This document shows positions 45,408 to 56,693 of a DNA stretch of 64,000 nt, piece after piece. The notes under the pieces are model-generated. The model searched no databases. It was not told where the DNA came from and saw nothing but the letters and a program-made list of their open reading frames with translations. Source of the DNA: Pempheris klunzingeri (lineage: Eukaryota; Chordata; Actinopteri; Acropomatiformes; Pempheridae); NCBI RefSeq assembly GCF_042242105.1, contig NC_092019.1, positions 13,140,328-13,204,327 on the forward strand, in the 5' to 3' direction. The stretch's first letter is position 1, and the number at the start of each line of letters is the position of its first letter. The position numbers and the translations under genes are program-made.

Positions 45408-47283
45408 CTGCAATGGCAAAGAGAGGAAACAATGTGAACAATTTTTCTTTTCTCTGCCTTTCTTTTCCTCTACTTTATTTTATATTAATCGATAATAGTA
45501 TTGCAAGTCTAAGTTGTCAGCAGTTCCTTCCTGTCAGCATCTTGTTTTGTCGCTTAGTCAGAATTCCTCCAAAATTGTGATTTTGATCTGAGAAGCACCA
45601 CATATGTAGCACAGCTTTCTCTACTGACCAAATCTATAATAATGACAATTAAAAGTGACAACTATTAAAAGTACATCCTATTATTGGTTTTATGCTAGTC
45701 ATGATGAATAGTTTTCAGGTGTTACATCAGATGTGTTGTGTATGCGAAGAACACATGAATTACATCCCTCTATGTGTTTAGAGAAAGAGTGAGTACTCAC
45801 TCTTTTGTGTAGTTTGTGGTGATATGATGAACATTACGAGTGAAAAAAACGGTCAAGTCAGAATAACATTTTAATAAAGGAAATAATGGTAACACCAAGA
45901 ACCACATGTGCTAAAAACAACATCAACAACACAAAACAAAATAAAAAATCATTACATTAAAATAAAGTTTTCATTGTGGCGTTCATGTTATCTCACAACA
46001 TGCCACATGCACCAAATTTATGCAATAGATATAAGATTTAAGATTCAAGAGGTTTATCGTCACTCCAGTAGACTAGTGTGAATTTGGTTGGGCTCTCCAT
46101 TACAGAAAGAGAAGAGAAAGATATATGTGAAGAATAAAATAAAGATACATTAAGATTTATATATAGAGCAAGTGAATATATATATATATAAAAACCAAAG
46201 CTTAAAAAAGCCCAACTAGATTTGTAACAGTGTGACAATGATTAAGGTGCTTTTGTAGTAAATGAAAAGGTACTTACACATTCAGCGGTCAAATATTGCA
46301 TGTATGAGTCTTAACATTAATACTGGACAGAGATAATAACTATTTATGTAGATACTGATGTGTTGCAGCCTCATTTCATGTTTTCTTGGTTTAGGTCATA
46401 GACTAGAGTTCTCCCAAGCTGAATGTGTGCTGTACAGATGATGTGGATTGAATTGGAGTGTGGTGTGTGCATATGGGAGTGTGTAGGAATAGATCAAATA
46501 ATTAGTGTGAGTAATTAATTGTAAAAATGCGATGACTGATTGATTGCTCAAGTTCTTTTATGGGGTAAAAATGCAAAATATTCACTGGTTCTGTCTAAAA
46601 TTTGAATATTTTGTGTTTTTCCTTTGTTTTGTTTTTTTTATAGTAAACTGGATATCTTTGGGTTTTTTATGTTAGTCAATATAACAGGACGCTTGAAATT
46701 GTCACTTTGGACTCTTGGAAACTAGGAAGGACAATTTTCATATTATTTTTATAGACGGATATAATTAACTGAGAGAATTTTTAAAAAAAAAAAAGGCAGT
46801 TCAATCAATAAGGACATCAAATGTCAATTTCAGATACGTCAGGATGAGAGAACAACAGGGAGAAAATGATGGATTAAAATCTTCAGAGGTTGTTTATGGT
46901 ACACATTGAAACACTGCCTGTGAGTCAAAGAGTAGCCACTAACAGGATTGCAGTCTGCGCTTTATTGTCACATTTCTTTTTAACTATAAATTTGAAGTAA
47001 TGTTCTAGCCTTCATTTTTTTTTAAGTTCTAATCATTGGTTTCTATTATTATTATTATTATTTATATGCCTCGTGTTTGTTGTGTCTTATTTTATGATTT
47101 TTTATTGCCCCTTATTTATAGATTTTTAACATTTTATTGCTTTATTGTTTAATTTTGCCATGTGAAGCACTTTCTGCTGCATGCTTCTATGAAAGGTGCT
47201 AAAAAAATAGAGCACAGTTGACAACCTTGTTGGATTGAACTTGCATAAAATCCTGAAATTCTTAGAATAACAAAGTAACTCAC
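45408..47283 (-). other. Intron 1 of receptor A, containing spacer-type modules
   Basis: Besides the S (46560-46750), M (46790-46930) and L (47150-47225) modules seen in the introns of the other copies, this intron carries the F module at about 45500-46010, which elsewhere lies outside the genes. A (TA)n run lies at 46176-46192 and a (TTA)n run at 47046-47064. Confidence 0.6.
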
Positions 47284-47372
47284 CTTTCTCAAAGCTCTCC
47301 AGTTGGTTTAGGAAGAATCTGTAGCATAAGCAACCAAACTGACTGTTAACATATGTTAATAAATACTAATCT
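47284..47372 (-). other. Noncoding exon 1 of receptor A
   Basis: Ends CTTTGAGAAAG at the donor gtgagttac. Homologous to the exon 1 of B and C. The transcription start is not located. Confidence 0.6.
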
Positions 47373-47420
47373 GTGGGTAGTACCGTCGCCGTCGAGGTGG
47401 AGCCACAGGCAGCACTCACA
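47373..47420 (-). promoter_or_regulatory. Conserved promoter block of receptor A
   Basis: Shares 'gtcgaggtggagccacaggc' and 'agca' with B and C. Its TGATGTCA site is replaced by 'accgtcgcc', so the CRE-like core is lost in this copy. Confidence 0.5.
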
Positions 47421-48521
47421 GAAGTCTATTTTCTTTTATATAGTTACACTTAAAATGGTTATGCAGTGTGATTAAAATGTTTTCATGTTTTCTGAAACAA
47501 AAATGTGTGTGTATTGATACTTTAAGCAACATAATACACATAAAGATACAGCATTGTTCTTCATTATAGTGTTTGGAGCTGCTCCCTGCTTGCTTCTGTA
47601 CAGTTGGACATATAAACTACACTGCCTCTGTATATCCATACCTGTAATCAAAAAGAGATCTGTAGAGAGAATATATGTTTTCCTAGCATATTTTTTAAAT
47701 CAATAATAGTATTAGGGCAATTGCGCAAGTTGTCAGCAGTTCCTTCCTGTCAGCATCCTGTTTGGCCACTTAGTCAGATTTCCTCCAAAATTGTGATTTT
47801 GATCTGAGAGGCACCAGATATGGTGAACAGCTCTCTCTACTGTCCAAATCTATATTAACAATATTAGAGGGTAACAACTATAAAAACTATAAAATTACAT
47901 CCTATGATTGGGTACTTAGGTGTTAGTTATCATAAATAATTTTCAGTTACATCAGATGTGTTGTGTACGTGAAGAACACATAAATGTATCGGTCTTTGTG
48001 TTTTGTGTAGTTATGTAGTGATGAGATGAACATCATGTCTGGAAAAACAGTCAAGTATGTATAATATTTTAATAATAGAAATAATGGTAACAACAAGAAC
48101 CACAAGTGCTAAAAACAACAAAATAAGATATCATTAACGTTGCTTACATTAACATCATTTAGAGGCCAATGTTATTTCAAAACATGCCATGTATACAAAA
48201 TTCATGCAATACATAAATGGTCCCTTACATTTTTCCCATTTTCGTAGTTGATAATAGAAAATTAATTGGCAACAGTTCTGTTTTGGGCCAAAAATGCCAA
48301 AAACAGGTTATATCTTCTGAAATGTGAATATTTTGTATTTTGTCTTTTGTCTTTTTTGATAGTAAACTGGAAATCTTTGGATTTTTCCAGCAAAACAAGA
48401 TGCTTGAAGATGTCATCTGGGACTCTGGGAAGGACAATTTACACATGAAAAAAAAACTGTCAAATCAAAATAATGTGCTATGTACAATTTCAATATTTGT
48501 TTCTTCATGTCATGGACACCC
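47421..48521 (-). other. Spacer between receptors A and B
   Basis: Holds module U (47570-47690, 'gctccctgcttgcttctgta' and onward), module F (47750-48240) and block S' (48290-48440), the last probably in the 3'UTR of receptor B. No gene. Confidence 0.55.
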
Positions 48522-49622
48522 TTATACCTCAGTATTAAGAACTGACTTGTCTTTACTCTGACTGGTGTCCGTCAACTTTGTGTCTGAGCGAGAAACCTCT
48601 TCCTGGAAGGCAGTCTCTAAAACATTCAGGATGGATTTGCGGACTTTATCCTTGAAATCTTGGCCCATGAACACATACAGCAGTGGGTTCAGGCAACTAT
48701 TGAGAAAGGCCAGACTGGTTGCTATGGGGTATCCGATACTGATGACGTGGCCTAATGTTTCAGTTTGATAATAAGGAATGTGATTTGCCAACTCAATTAG
48801 ACTCATGATGTGATAAGGAGCCCAGCACAGGAAGAATGTGGTGATAACTGCAGCGATGATCTTAAAGGGGCGACTTGACTGGCTGGCCAGGGTGCGGTTT
48901 CTCCTCAGACGGTGGATTATTACAGCATAACAGGAGACAATGACAGTGAAGGGGACAACAAATCCCAGCAGGAAGCGGGTGATGGTCATAGCCTGATGAC
49001 GAAACTGTCGCAGCAGATTCACAGACAGTGTTTCATAGTCATCAGAAAGGGCAAAGTTGTTGAAGCAACTGACAGTGCCATCTTCATATGGAGCAGTGTC
49101 CCTGAAGATGAAATATGGAGCGCTGAGAATCAGAGCAAGTACCCAAACACCCAGACTGACACAGGACGCTTTGCGTACACTTCTGTGGTTCTGGGCCCAG
49201 ACAGGCCACACTACAGACACACATCTGTCCACACTGATCACCACCAGAATGTAGACACTGGTGAAGATGTTCAGAAAGCTTATAGTGGTGTTCAGTTTGC
49301 ACATGAACTTGCCAAATGGCCAGTGGAAATCCAAAGCCAGGTAGGTGACACTCAGGGGCAGGAATGCAGTGAAGAGGAAGTCGGCCACGGCGAGGTTGAG
49401 GAACCAAACTGTGTTCACTGTTTTCTTCATCTTGAACCCGGTCACCCAGATAACCACTCCGTTCCCAAACACACCAAGAACAAAGACCAGGCAGTAAATA
49501 ATGATAGTGATAGTGTGGAGAGACTTCCTCAGCTCAGCATATTTGTCAACATACAAAGAGTCATTTTTTCCCGATACATCTGTTGTATTGGTGTTGTAGG
49601 AAGGGGTAGCGTTCATCTCCAT
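48522..49622 (-). CDS. Receptor B: chemokine-like receptor 1 type GPCR
   Basis: 366 residues with the same layout as receptor A. The start ATG at 49622 follows the acceptor by 14 bases. Sequons are at N4, N12 and N20. Cys108 and Cys186, DRC, CWAP, NPLLY and the TEV end are intact. TM2/ECL1 reads FLNLAVADFLFTAFLPLS, close to mammalian CMKLR1 (FLNLAVADFLF), so B looks nearer the ancestral form than A. Private changes include YEDG in ECL2 and TSQSKDKSV near the C-terminus. The open frame reads upstream into the intron (MFSLVAIAGL), but the splice acceptor shows this is not coding. It probably signals through Gi in leukocytes by family analogy; the ligand is not known. Confidence 0.92.
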   Translation of the reverse strand: MEMNATPSYNTNTTDVSGKNDSLYVDKYAELRKSLHTITIIIYCLVFVLGVFGNGVVIWVTGFKMKKTVNTVWFLNLAVADFLFTAFLPLSVTYLALDFHWPFGKFMCKLNTTISFLNIFTSVYILVVISVDRCVSVVWPVWAQNHRSVRKASCVSLGVWVLALILSAPYFIFRDTAPYEDGTVSCFNNFALSDDYETLSVNLLRQFRHQAMTITRFLLGFVVPFTVIVSCYAVIIHRLRRNRTLASQSSRPFKIIAAVITTFFLCWAPYHIMSLIELANHIPYYQTETLGHVISIGYPIATSLAFLNSCLNPLLYVFMGQDFKDKVRKSILNVLETAFQEEVSRSDTKLTDTSQSKDKSVLNTEV

Positions 49623-49636
49623 TATTGTCTTGAGAC

Positions 49637-50752
49637 CTGCAATGGCAACAAGAGAAAACATTTTTTTCTTTGCTCTGTTCTACCGACATAGATGTCAATA
49701 ACAGTACAAATTGTATATATATATCTCTATAGGTTCTGTAAACTGTAAACCTTGGAGCACAAGTTCTATGATCCTCTGTTGACAGTTAAAATAATAGTTT
49801 GGTTACTTCATCATTCGTATCAGTCCCCATTACATTCTATATTTGAAGTTGGTTGGGTAAGTCATTAAGACTGATATGTATTCTGATCCAGATCCTGGAA
49901 AAACTGCCTTTGCTGCGGTCTTATGAAATTAAAACATGAATATGTAGTGGTAATTCTTTGTCTTTCTTCAATAGTAAACTGGATATTTTTTGTGTTGTTG
50001 GGTGTTAGCCAGCAAAACAAGACACTTGAAGACGACACCTTGGACTCTGAGAAACTGGGAATTACAATTTTCCCAATTATTTTATGAATCAATCTGGTTA
50101 ATTGAGAGTATATTGAAACAACACCAGCAATTCAATTGACAATGCCATTAACCTTTAATTTTAGATCTGAATTAAAGAGGAAAATGGTAAGAAAATGATT
50201 AAAATCCTCAGGGCTCTGTTATGGTACAGACTGAAACACTGGGGTGAGTCAAAGAGCAGTCAACAAAAAGACTGCAATCTGCAGAGTTGCCTAAAAAAAA
50301 GACTTCCCCTTTGTTATAAATCTAAAAACTGTCTGTCTGTTCTGTATCAGAACTGTGTTTTACTCTCAAAAATCAATACTGACTCAGAAAATCAGCAACT
50401 TCTCTGAAATAAAGAGGATGAACTCAAACCAGATGATTATATTATATATTATTATATGTCATATTTCTGTTTCATTATGACTTTGAAGTAATGTGTTTTA
50501 GCTTTAAGTTGTAAGTTCCAATCATTGGTTTTTACATCATTTCTACTCCTTGTCTGTATTGTATTGTATCATATTATTTTCTAATCTGCCTTAAGTTATT
50601 GATTTTTAACATTTTATTGTTTCGATTTTATCTTGTAAAGCACTTTGGGCTGTATGTTTTGATGAAAGGGCTATATAAACAGAGTTGAAGTTACAACTAT
50701 GCTGAATTTATCTTAACCTGTAAAATTATTAAAGAATAACAAAGTAACTTAC
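49637..50752 (-). other. Intron 1 of receptor B
   Basis: Contains an S block (49960-50090), an M block (50110-50260) and a LINE-tail-like L block (50610-50690, 'tgtaaagcactttgggctg'). The stretch nearest the coding exon is almost identical to receptor C's intron. Confidence 0.65.
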
Positions 50753-50840
50753 CTTTCTCAAAGCTCTCCAGTCGGTTGAGGATGAATCTGCAGCAGAAGT
50801 AATGAAGCTGCCTGTTAACGTAGGTTAATAAAGGCTAATG
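50753..50840 (-). other. Noncoding exon 1 of receptor B
   Basis: Ends CTTTGAGAAAG at the donor gtaagttac. Upstream 'tttattaa' may serve as a TATA-like element. Confidence 0.6.
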
Positions 50841-50893
50841 TGTGGGTAGTAATGGGATGTCACTGTTGAGGTGGAGCCACAGGCAGCACGCAC
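50841..50893 (-). promoter_or_regulatory. Conserved promoter block of receptor B
   Basis: 'gtgggtagtaatgggatgtc' followed by 'actgttgaggtggagccaca' and 'ggcagcacgcac'. It is shared nearly base for base with receptor C and in part with A and D. Confidence 0.6.
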
Positions 50894-51714
50894 TCAAATA
50901 GCATGAGGGCAAGTGCACAAGTCTGAGTGATCTACTCCATCATGCCAGCATCCTGTTGTGCAATCTTAACCTTTCAGCTGGCCATTACTTAAGAATTAAG
51001 AAATAAGGTTGAGCAAGCACAAAAAGTTTCCACAAACAACACTGGTGACATTTCTCTCTCCCTCAAAAACATCTAATATAACTGCAGTGTCCCTGTATTC
51101 CTAATGTTTTCTTTTTGTTTTGTGACCCCCGTGGAAGAGGAGCATACACAGCCCATGCTTAACTAACTATTTTCCTACAACATCTTTATTTATTCATAGA
51201 GACCAATTAAAAAGTGGAAATGTTCAATACTATTGGAGCTATTGAGTTACCGAACCCACTGTTACATTTTGGCCTTAACTAAAACATTCCCACAATCCAC
51301 TCACAGTTCAAGGTGACGACCTCTCTGTATCTTTAGCAGCAGAGTTGTGCTGCACAAATGATCGTATCGAACAACTTCAAGTTAATGACATGGATTACAA
51401 AATACTTACACTTACAAACCCCATTAAAAATATCTTGGGGAAGGATACAGAGGGATCTAAATGTTCTAAATGATCTAAAAATTATGAAGTGCTTTCCTCA
51501 TGTATAAAGGCTGTAAGCATTTGACACTCATCTAAAAATAACTTTACATTCATGACCAAACTATTTCAGCAATAAAGTTAACAAATTCATCATGCTAGTT
51601 AGCCAGTGGTGTTTATTAGAATAATAGGACACAATGTAAAAGCAGTGGAAAATAACTGACTTTGGCATCGAACGCTTACTTAAGATATTTATAAATAACA
51701 ATTGAGTCATAATT
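50894..51714. other. Spacer upstream of receptor B
   Basis: 50930-51145 is repeated at 57113-57330 upstream of receptor C. The remainder to the Tc1 element shows nothing recognised. Confidence 0.5.
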
Positions 51715-51716
51715 TA

Positions 51717-52929
51717 CAGTGCGGCAAAAAAGTATTTAGTCAGCCACCAATTGTGCAAGTTCTCCCACTTAAAAAGATGAGAGGCCTGTAATTTTCATCA
51801 TAGGTATACCTCAAATATGAGAGACAGAATGGGGGGAAAGAATCCAGAAAATCACATTGTCTGATTTTTAAAGAATTTATTTGCAAATTATGGTGGAAAA
51901 TAAGTATTTGGTCAATAACAAAAGTTCATCTCAATACTTTGTTATATACCCTTTGTTGGCAATGATAGAGGTCAAACATTTTCTGTAAGTCTTCACACAC
52001 TGTTGCTGGTATTTTGGCCCATTCCTCCATGCAGATCTCCTCTAGAGCAGTGATGTTTTGGGGCTGTCGCTGGGCAACATGGACTTTCAACTCCCTCCAA
52101 CGATTTTCTATGGGGTTGAGATCTGGAGACTGGCTAGGCCACTCCAGGACCTTGAAATGCTTCTTACAAAGCCACTCCTTCGTTGCCCGGGCGGTGTGTT
52201 TGGGATCATTGTTATGCTGAAAGATCCAGCCACGTTTAATTTTCAATGCCCTTGCTGATGGAAGGAGGTTTTCACTCAAAATCTCACGATACATGGCCCC
52301 ATTCATTCTTTCCTTTACACGGATCAGTCGTCCTGGTCCCTTTGCAGAAAAACAGCCCCAAAGCATGATGTTTCCACCCCCATGCTTCACAGTAGGTATG
52401 GTGTTCTTTGGATGCAACTCAGCATTCTTTCTCTTCCAAACACGACAAGTTGAGTTTTTACCAAAAAGTTCTATTTTGGTTTCATCTGACCATATGACAT
52501 TCTCCCAATCCTCTTCTGGATCATCCAAATGCTCTCTAGCAAACTTCAGACGGGCCTGGACATGTACTGGCTTAAGCAGGGGGACACGTCTGGCACTGCA
52601 GGATTTGAGTCCCTGGCGGCGTAGTGTGTTACTGATGGTAGCCTTTGTTATTTTGGTCCCAGCTCTCTGCGGGTCATTCACTAGGTCCCCCCGTGTGGTT
52701 CTGGGATTTTTGCTCACCGTTCTTGTGATCATTTTGACCCCACGGGGTGAGATCTTGCGTGGAGCCCCAGATCCCCAGATTGCTCCCACAGTTGATTTCT
52801 TCACACCAAGCTGCTTACCTATTGCAGATTCAGTCTTCCCAGCCTGGTGCAGGTCTACAATTTTGTTTCTGGTGTCCTCTGACAGCTCTTTGGTCTTGGC
52901 CATAGTGGAGTTTGGAGTGTGCCCCACTG
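51717..52929 (-). mobile_element. Tc1/mariner element, internally deleted
   Basis: The left terminus CAGTGCGGCAAAAAAGT pairs with a right terminus of only CAGTGGGGC (reverse complement of 52921-52929). Both are flanked by TA (51715-51716, 52930-52931), the Tc1 target duplication. At 1,213 bp it is shorter than the usual 1.6 kb or so. Most of the right end between the transposase start and the terminus is missing. Confidence 0.85.
51926..52903 (-). pseudogene. Tc1 transposase, open but defective
   Basis: A frame of 325 codons from [10 protein letters not shown] at 52903. It has the N-terminal helix-turn-helix ([20 protein letters not shown]), the [10 protein letters not shown] linker, [11 protein letters not shown] with the first catalytic Asp, and [12 protein letters not shown] with the Glu. 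Against the usual family sequence, about 16 residues (IRKWKKH-type segment) are missing between VGAI and GAPRK. The second catalytic Asp (QHDNDPKH) reads QHNNDPKH. The last 18 or so residues are in a shifted frame ([10 protein letters not shown] instead of LQK[10 protein letters not shown]). It should be catalytically dead. The open frame also continues for 77 codons upstream of the Met, through the right terminus into flanking DNA. Confidence 0.85.
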
Positions 52930-54608
52930 TACTGCAGCCATTGATAGAGCAAACATGTTTGTTTACTGTTTGTAATTTGAAAGGCAACAAATCACTCAGT
53001 TTTTTTCCTTCTGAAATTTGCTGTCCTTGTTTTGAGAAGGAAAGTCCTGGCATGACCTCTCCTACTTCCAAGATGCACAGTGAAGGGACAACCCCTGAGG
53101 ACAGCAACACTTTTGACACAAAGAACAACTTCAATTTCAGACAATCACACTCCAGCTTGTGGCCTTCTTCAGGGCCATCATGGGAGACATTATAAAGAGC
53201 GTTTAAATGACATTAAACTCCTTGATCTGAGAGGCACCCGATATGCAGAACAGCTCTCTCTAGTGATCAAATTTATAATAGCAACAATAAAAAGTCACAA
53301 CTAGAAAAAGTACACCCTGTGATGTCTACATGTTAGCTATGATAAATAGTTTTCAGGTGCTACATCAGGTGAGTTATTTATATGAAGGAAACATGAATAC
53401 ATCCCTCTGTGTTTATAGTGACTACTCAGTGTGATGTGAAGTTATCTGGTAACTACGAGATGTACATGAACATGAAGTCATAAAGTCAGAATAGTATTTG
53501 AACAATGGAAACAGTCATCATCATTGTTATCATCTATGGACTCCTAGGATAGTTGGCCACAAGGGCAAAAAACATAAAGACAACAAACGATTATTTACAG
53601 TGTTCTTTTATATAGAGGGAGATGTTATATCACAACGTGCCACAAAGTCACAGAATACTTGTGACATTTCTTCCATTCAATTAGCTGATAAACAGAAAAT
53701 GGAAGCAAAAAATGATAACTGAATGATATCTTCTTTTGGGGGGCAAAAATGTTAAAAAGAATGCACTGATTTTGCTCGGGGTTGGACAAAACTTGAAGAT
53801 GTCACCTTGGACTCTAAGAAAATGGGATCTAATTTTTTTCATAGACCATATTAGTTTATCATTTTGCTATGTCTATCTTCTTTTATTCGAATTGCTTGGC
53901 AGTGCAGGTAGTTCTTGCCAGTGTTGGAATAACAACTTCTGCTGGATTTTCCACCATTTTCCGCACTTTCACCAATGTCTCGTACCTGGCGGAAATATAG
54001 GAACACTCTCTCTGAACGGACCTTTGACTGGTCAAAGTCTCCCGTCACGGGTTCTACAGCCTGAAAACAGAGCCAAGAGGAGGTGCAGATGTCTAGTTTT
54101 CCCCAATTACACTAAAAATAAACTGCCTACCGCAGCTTTAACTGAGAAAAAATGGGGGCTCAATCGATAAAAGCAATAAACTTTGATTTCAGTACCAAAA
54201 TGAAACAGGGAGAAAATGATAGATGGAAATCCTGAGAGCTCAGTTTGACAGTAACCTATATATACAAAATTCACGCAATACATAGAATAAGTGGTCCTTT
54301 ACATTTTTCCAATTTTAGTAGTTGATCAATAGAAAATGAATTGGCAAAAGTTCTGTTTTGGGCCAAAAATGCCAAAAACTGAACGGTTCTAGCTTGTGAA
54401 ATGTGAATATTTTGTATTTTTTCTTTGTATTTTTTGATAGTAAACTGGAAATCTTTGGATTTTTCGCTCTTTTTCAGCAAAACAAGATGCTTGAAGATGC
54501 CATCTGGGACTCTGGGAAGGACAATTTACACGTGAAAAAAAACCTGTCAAATCAAAATAATGTGCTATGTACAATTTCAATATTTGTTTCTTCATGTCAT
54601 GGACACCC
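52930..54608. other. Spacer between the Tc1 copy and receptor C
   Basis: 52930-53200 is unrecognised. F module at about 53215-53500, S block near 53740-53830, M block at 54065-54255, S' block at 54350-54540. An S-M pair is normally intronic here, so this spacer looks like a remnant of a lost receptor unit. Confidence 0.5.
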
Positions 54609-55709
54609 TTATACCTCAGTATTAAGAAGTGACTTGTCTTTACTCTCTCTGGTGTCCGTCAACTTTGTGTCTGAGCGAGAAACCTCTTCCTGGAAGGCAG
54701 TCTCTAAAACATTCAGGATGGATTTGTGGACTTTATCCTTGAAATCTTGGCCCATGAACACATACAGCAGTGGGTTCAGGCAACTGTTGAGAAAGGCCAG
54801 ACTGATTGCTATGGGGTATCCGATACTGATGACGTGGCCTAATGTTTCAGTTTGATAATAAGGAATGTGATTTGCCAACTCAATTAGACTCATGATGTGA
54901 TAAGGAGCCCAGCACAGGAAGAATGTGGTGATAACTGCAGCGATGATCTTAAAGGGGCGACTTGACTGGCTGGCCAGGGTGCGATTTCTCCTCAGACGGT
55001 GGATTATTGCAGCATAACAAGAGACAATGACAGTGAAGGGGACAACAAATCCCAGCAGGAAGCGGGTGATGGTCATAGCCTGAAGACGAAACTGTCGCAG
55101 CAGATTCACAGACAGTGTTTCATAGTCAACAGAAAAGGCAAAGTTGTTGAAGCAACTGACGGTGCCATCATCATATGGAACAGTGTCCCTGAAGATGAAA
55201 TATGGAGCGCTGAGAATCAGAGCGAGTACCCAAACACCCAGACTGACACAGGACGCTTTGCGTACACTTCTGTGGTTCTGGGCCCAGACAGGCCACACTA
55301 CAGACACACATCTGTCCACACTGATCACCACCAGAATGTAGACACTGGCAAACATGTTCAGAAAGCTTATAGTGGTGTTCAGTTTGCATATGAACTTGCC
55401 AAATGGCCAGTGGAAATCCAAAGCCAGGTAGGTGACACTCAGGGGCAGGAATGCAGTGAAGAGGAAGTCGGCCACAGCGAGGTTGAGGAACCAAACTGTG
55501 TTCACTGTTTTCTTCATCTTGAACCCGGTCACCCAGATAACCACTCCGTTCCCAAACACACCAAGAACAAAGACCAGGCAGTAAATAATGATAGTGATAG
55601 TGTGGAGAGACTTCCTCAGCTCAGCATATTTGTCAACATACAAAGAGACATTTTGTCCCGATACATCTGTTGTATTGGTGTTGTAGGAAGGGGTAGCGTT
55701 CATCTCCAT
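54609..55709 (-). CDS. Receptor C: chemokine-like receptor 1 type GPCR
   Basis: 366 residues, closest overall to receptor B. The start ATG at 55709 follows the conserved acceptor by 14 bases. The disulfide cysteines, DRC, CWAP, NPLLY and TEV end are intact. Private changes: KFICKL at the top of TM3, DTVPYDDG and AFSVDY in ECL2, FRLQAM before TM5, YPIAISLAF in TM7, and KVHKSI in helix 8 (Arg to His). Some stretches match receptor D instead of B (FLNMFASVY, FNNFAFS), and YAAIIH matches A. This patchwork suggests gene conversion. Same inferred function as B. Confidence 0.92.
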   Translation of the reverse strand: MEMNATPSYNTNTTDVSGQNVSLYVDKYAELRKSLHTITIIIYCLVFVLGVFGNGVVIWVTGFKMKKTVNTVWFLNLAVADFLFTAFLPLSVTYLALDFHWPFGKFICKLNTTISFLNMFASVYILVVISVDRCVSVVWPVWAQNHRSVRKASCVSLGVWVLALILSAPYFIFRDTVPYDDGTVSCFNNFAFSVDYETLSVNLLRQFRLQAMTITRFLLGFVVPFTVIVSCYAAIIHRLRRNRTLASQSSRPFKIIAAVITTFFLCWAPYHIMSLIELANHIPYYQTETLGHVISIGYPIAISLAFLNSCLNPLLYVFMGQDFKDKVHKSILNVLETAFQEEVSRSDTKLTDTRESKDKSLLNTEV

Positions 55710-55723
55710 TATTGTCTTGAGAC

Positions 55724-56552
55724 CTGCAATGGCAACGAGAGAAAACATTTTTTTCTTTGCTCTGTTCTACCGACACAGATGTCAATAACAGTACAAATTG
55801 TATATATATCTCTATAGGTTCTGTAAACTGTAAACCTTGGAGCACAAGTTCTATGATCCTCTGTTGACAGTTAAAATAATAGTTTGGTTACTTCATCATT
55901 CGTATCAGTCCCCATTACATTCTATATTTGAAGTTGGTTGGGTAAGTCATTAAGACTGATATGTATTCTGATCCAGATCCTGGAAAAACTGCCTTTGCTG
56001 CGGTCTTATGAAATTAAAACATGAATATGTAGTGGTAATTCTTTGTCTTTCTTCAATAGTAAACTGGATATTTTTTGTGTTGTTGGGTGTTAGCCAGCAA
56101 AACAAGACACTTGAAGACGACACCTTGGACTCTGAGAAACTGGGAATTACAATTTTCCCAATTATTTTATGAATCAATCTGGTTAATTGAGAGTATATTG
56201 AAACAACACCAGCAATTCAATTGACAATGCCATTAACCTTTAGTTTTAGATCTGAATTAAAGAGGAAAATGGTAAGAAAATGATTAAAATCCTCAGGGCT
56301 CTGTTATGGTACAGACTAGTTGCCTAAAAAAATTAAAAGACTTCCCCTTTGTTATAAATTTAAAAACTGTCTGTCTGTTCTGTTTCGGAACTGTGTTTAA
56401 CATTTTATTGTTTTTTTTGTTTTGATTTTATCTTGTTAAGCACTTTGGGCTGTATGTTTTGATGAAAGGGCTATATAAACAGAGTTGAAGTTACAACTAT
56501 GTTGAATTTATCTTAACCTGTAAAATTATTAAAGAATAACAAAGTAACTTAC
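55724..56552 (-). other. Intron 1 of receptor C
   Basis: Nearly identical to the receptor B intron over 55724-56310. It is shorter because two segments of B's intron are absent (near 56318 and near 56398). Confidence 0.65.
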
Positions 56553-56640
56553 CTTTCTCAAAGCTCTCCAGTCGGTTGAGGATGAATCTGCAGCAGAAGT
56601 AATGATGGTGCCTGTTAACGTAAGTTAATAAAGGCTAACG
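56553..56640 (-). other. Noncoding exon 1 of receptor C
   Basis: Same donor and exon end as receptor B (CTTTGAGAAAG, then gtaagttac). Confidence 0.6.
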
Positions 56641-56693
56641 TGTGGGTAGTAATGTGATGTCACTGTCGAGGTGGAGCCACAGGCAGCACGCAC
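56641..56693 (-). promoter_or_regulatory. Conserved promoter block of receptor C
   Basis: 'agtaatgtgatgtcactgtc' contains TGATGTCA, a CRE/AP-1-like half match, followed by 'gaggtggagccacaggcagc'. Confidence 0.6.

Noticed and set aside
45394-45441. Upstream extension of receptor A (and equivalents in B and C)
   Set aside because: The extra residues come from the intron's pyrimidine tract; the conserved acceptor 'ttgcag' and the ATG after it mark the true start.
47046-47064. (TTA)n run and nearby (TA)n runs in receptor introns
   Set aside because: Ordinary microsatellites, not informative beyond length variation.
48912-49691. Long plus-strand open frames antisense to receptors B, C and D (245-272 codons)
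   Set aside because: They recur only because the receptors are duplicated; the translations are Gln/His/Asn-rich shadow sequence with no domain, and the minus-strand GPCR frame explains the conservation.
52293-53195. 300-codon plus-strand open frame across the Tc1 element
   Set aside because: It is antisense to the transposase, which has clear family motifs.
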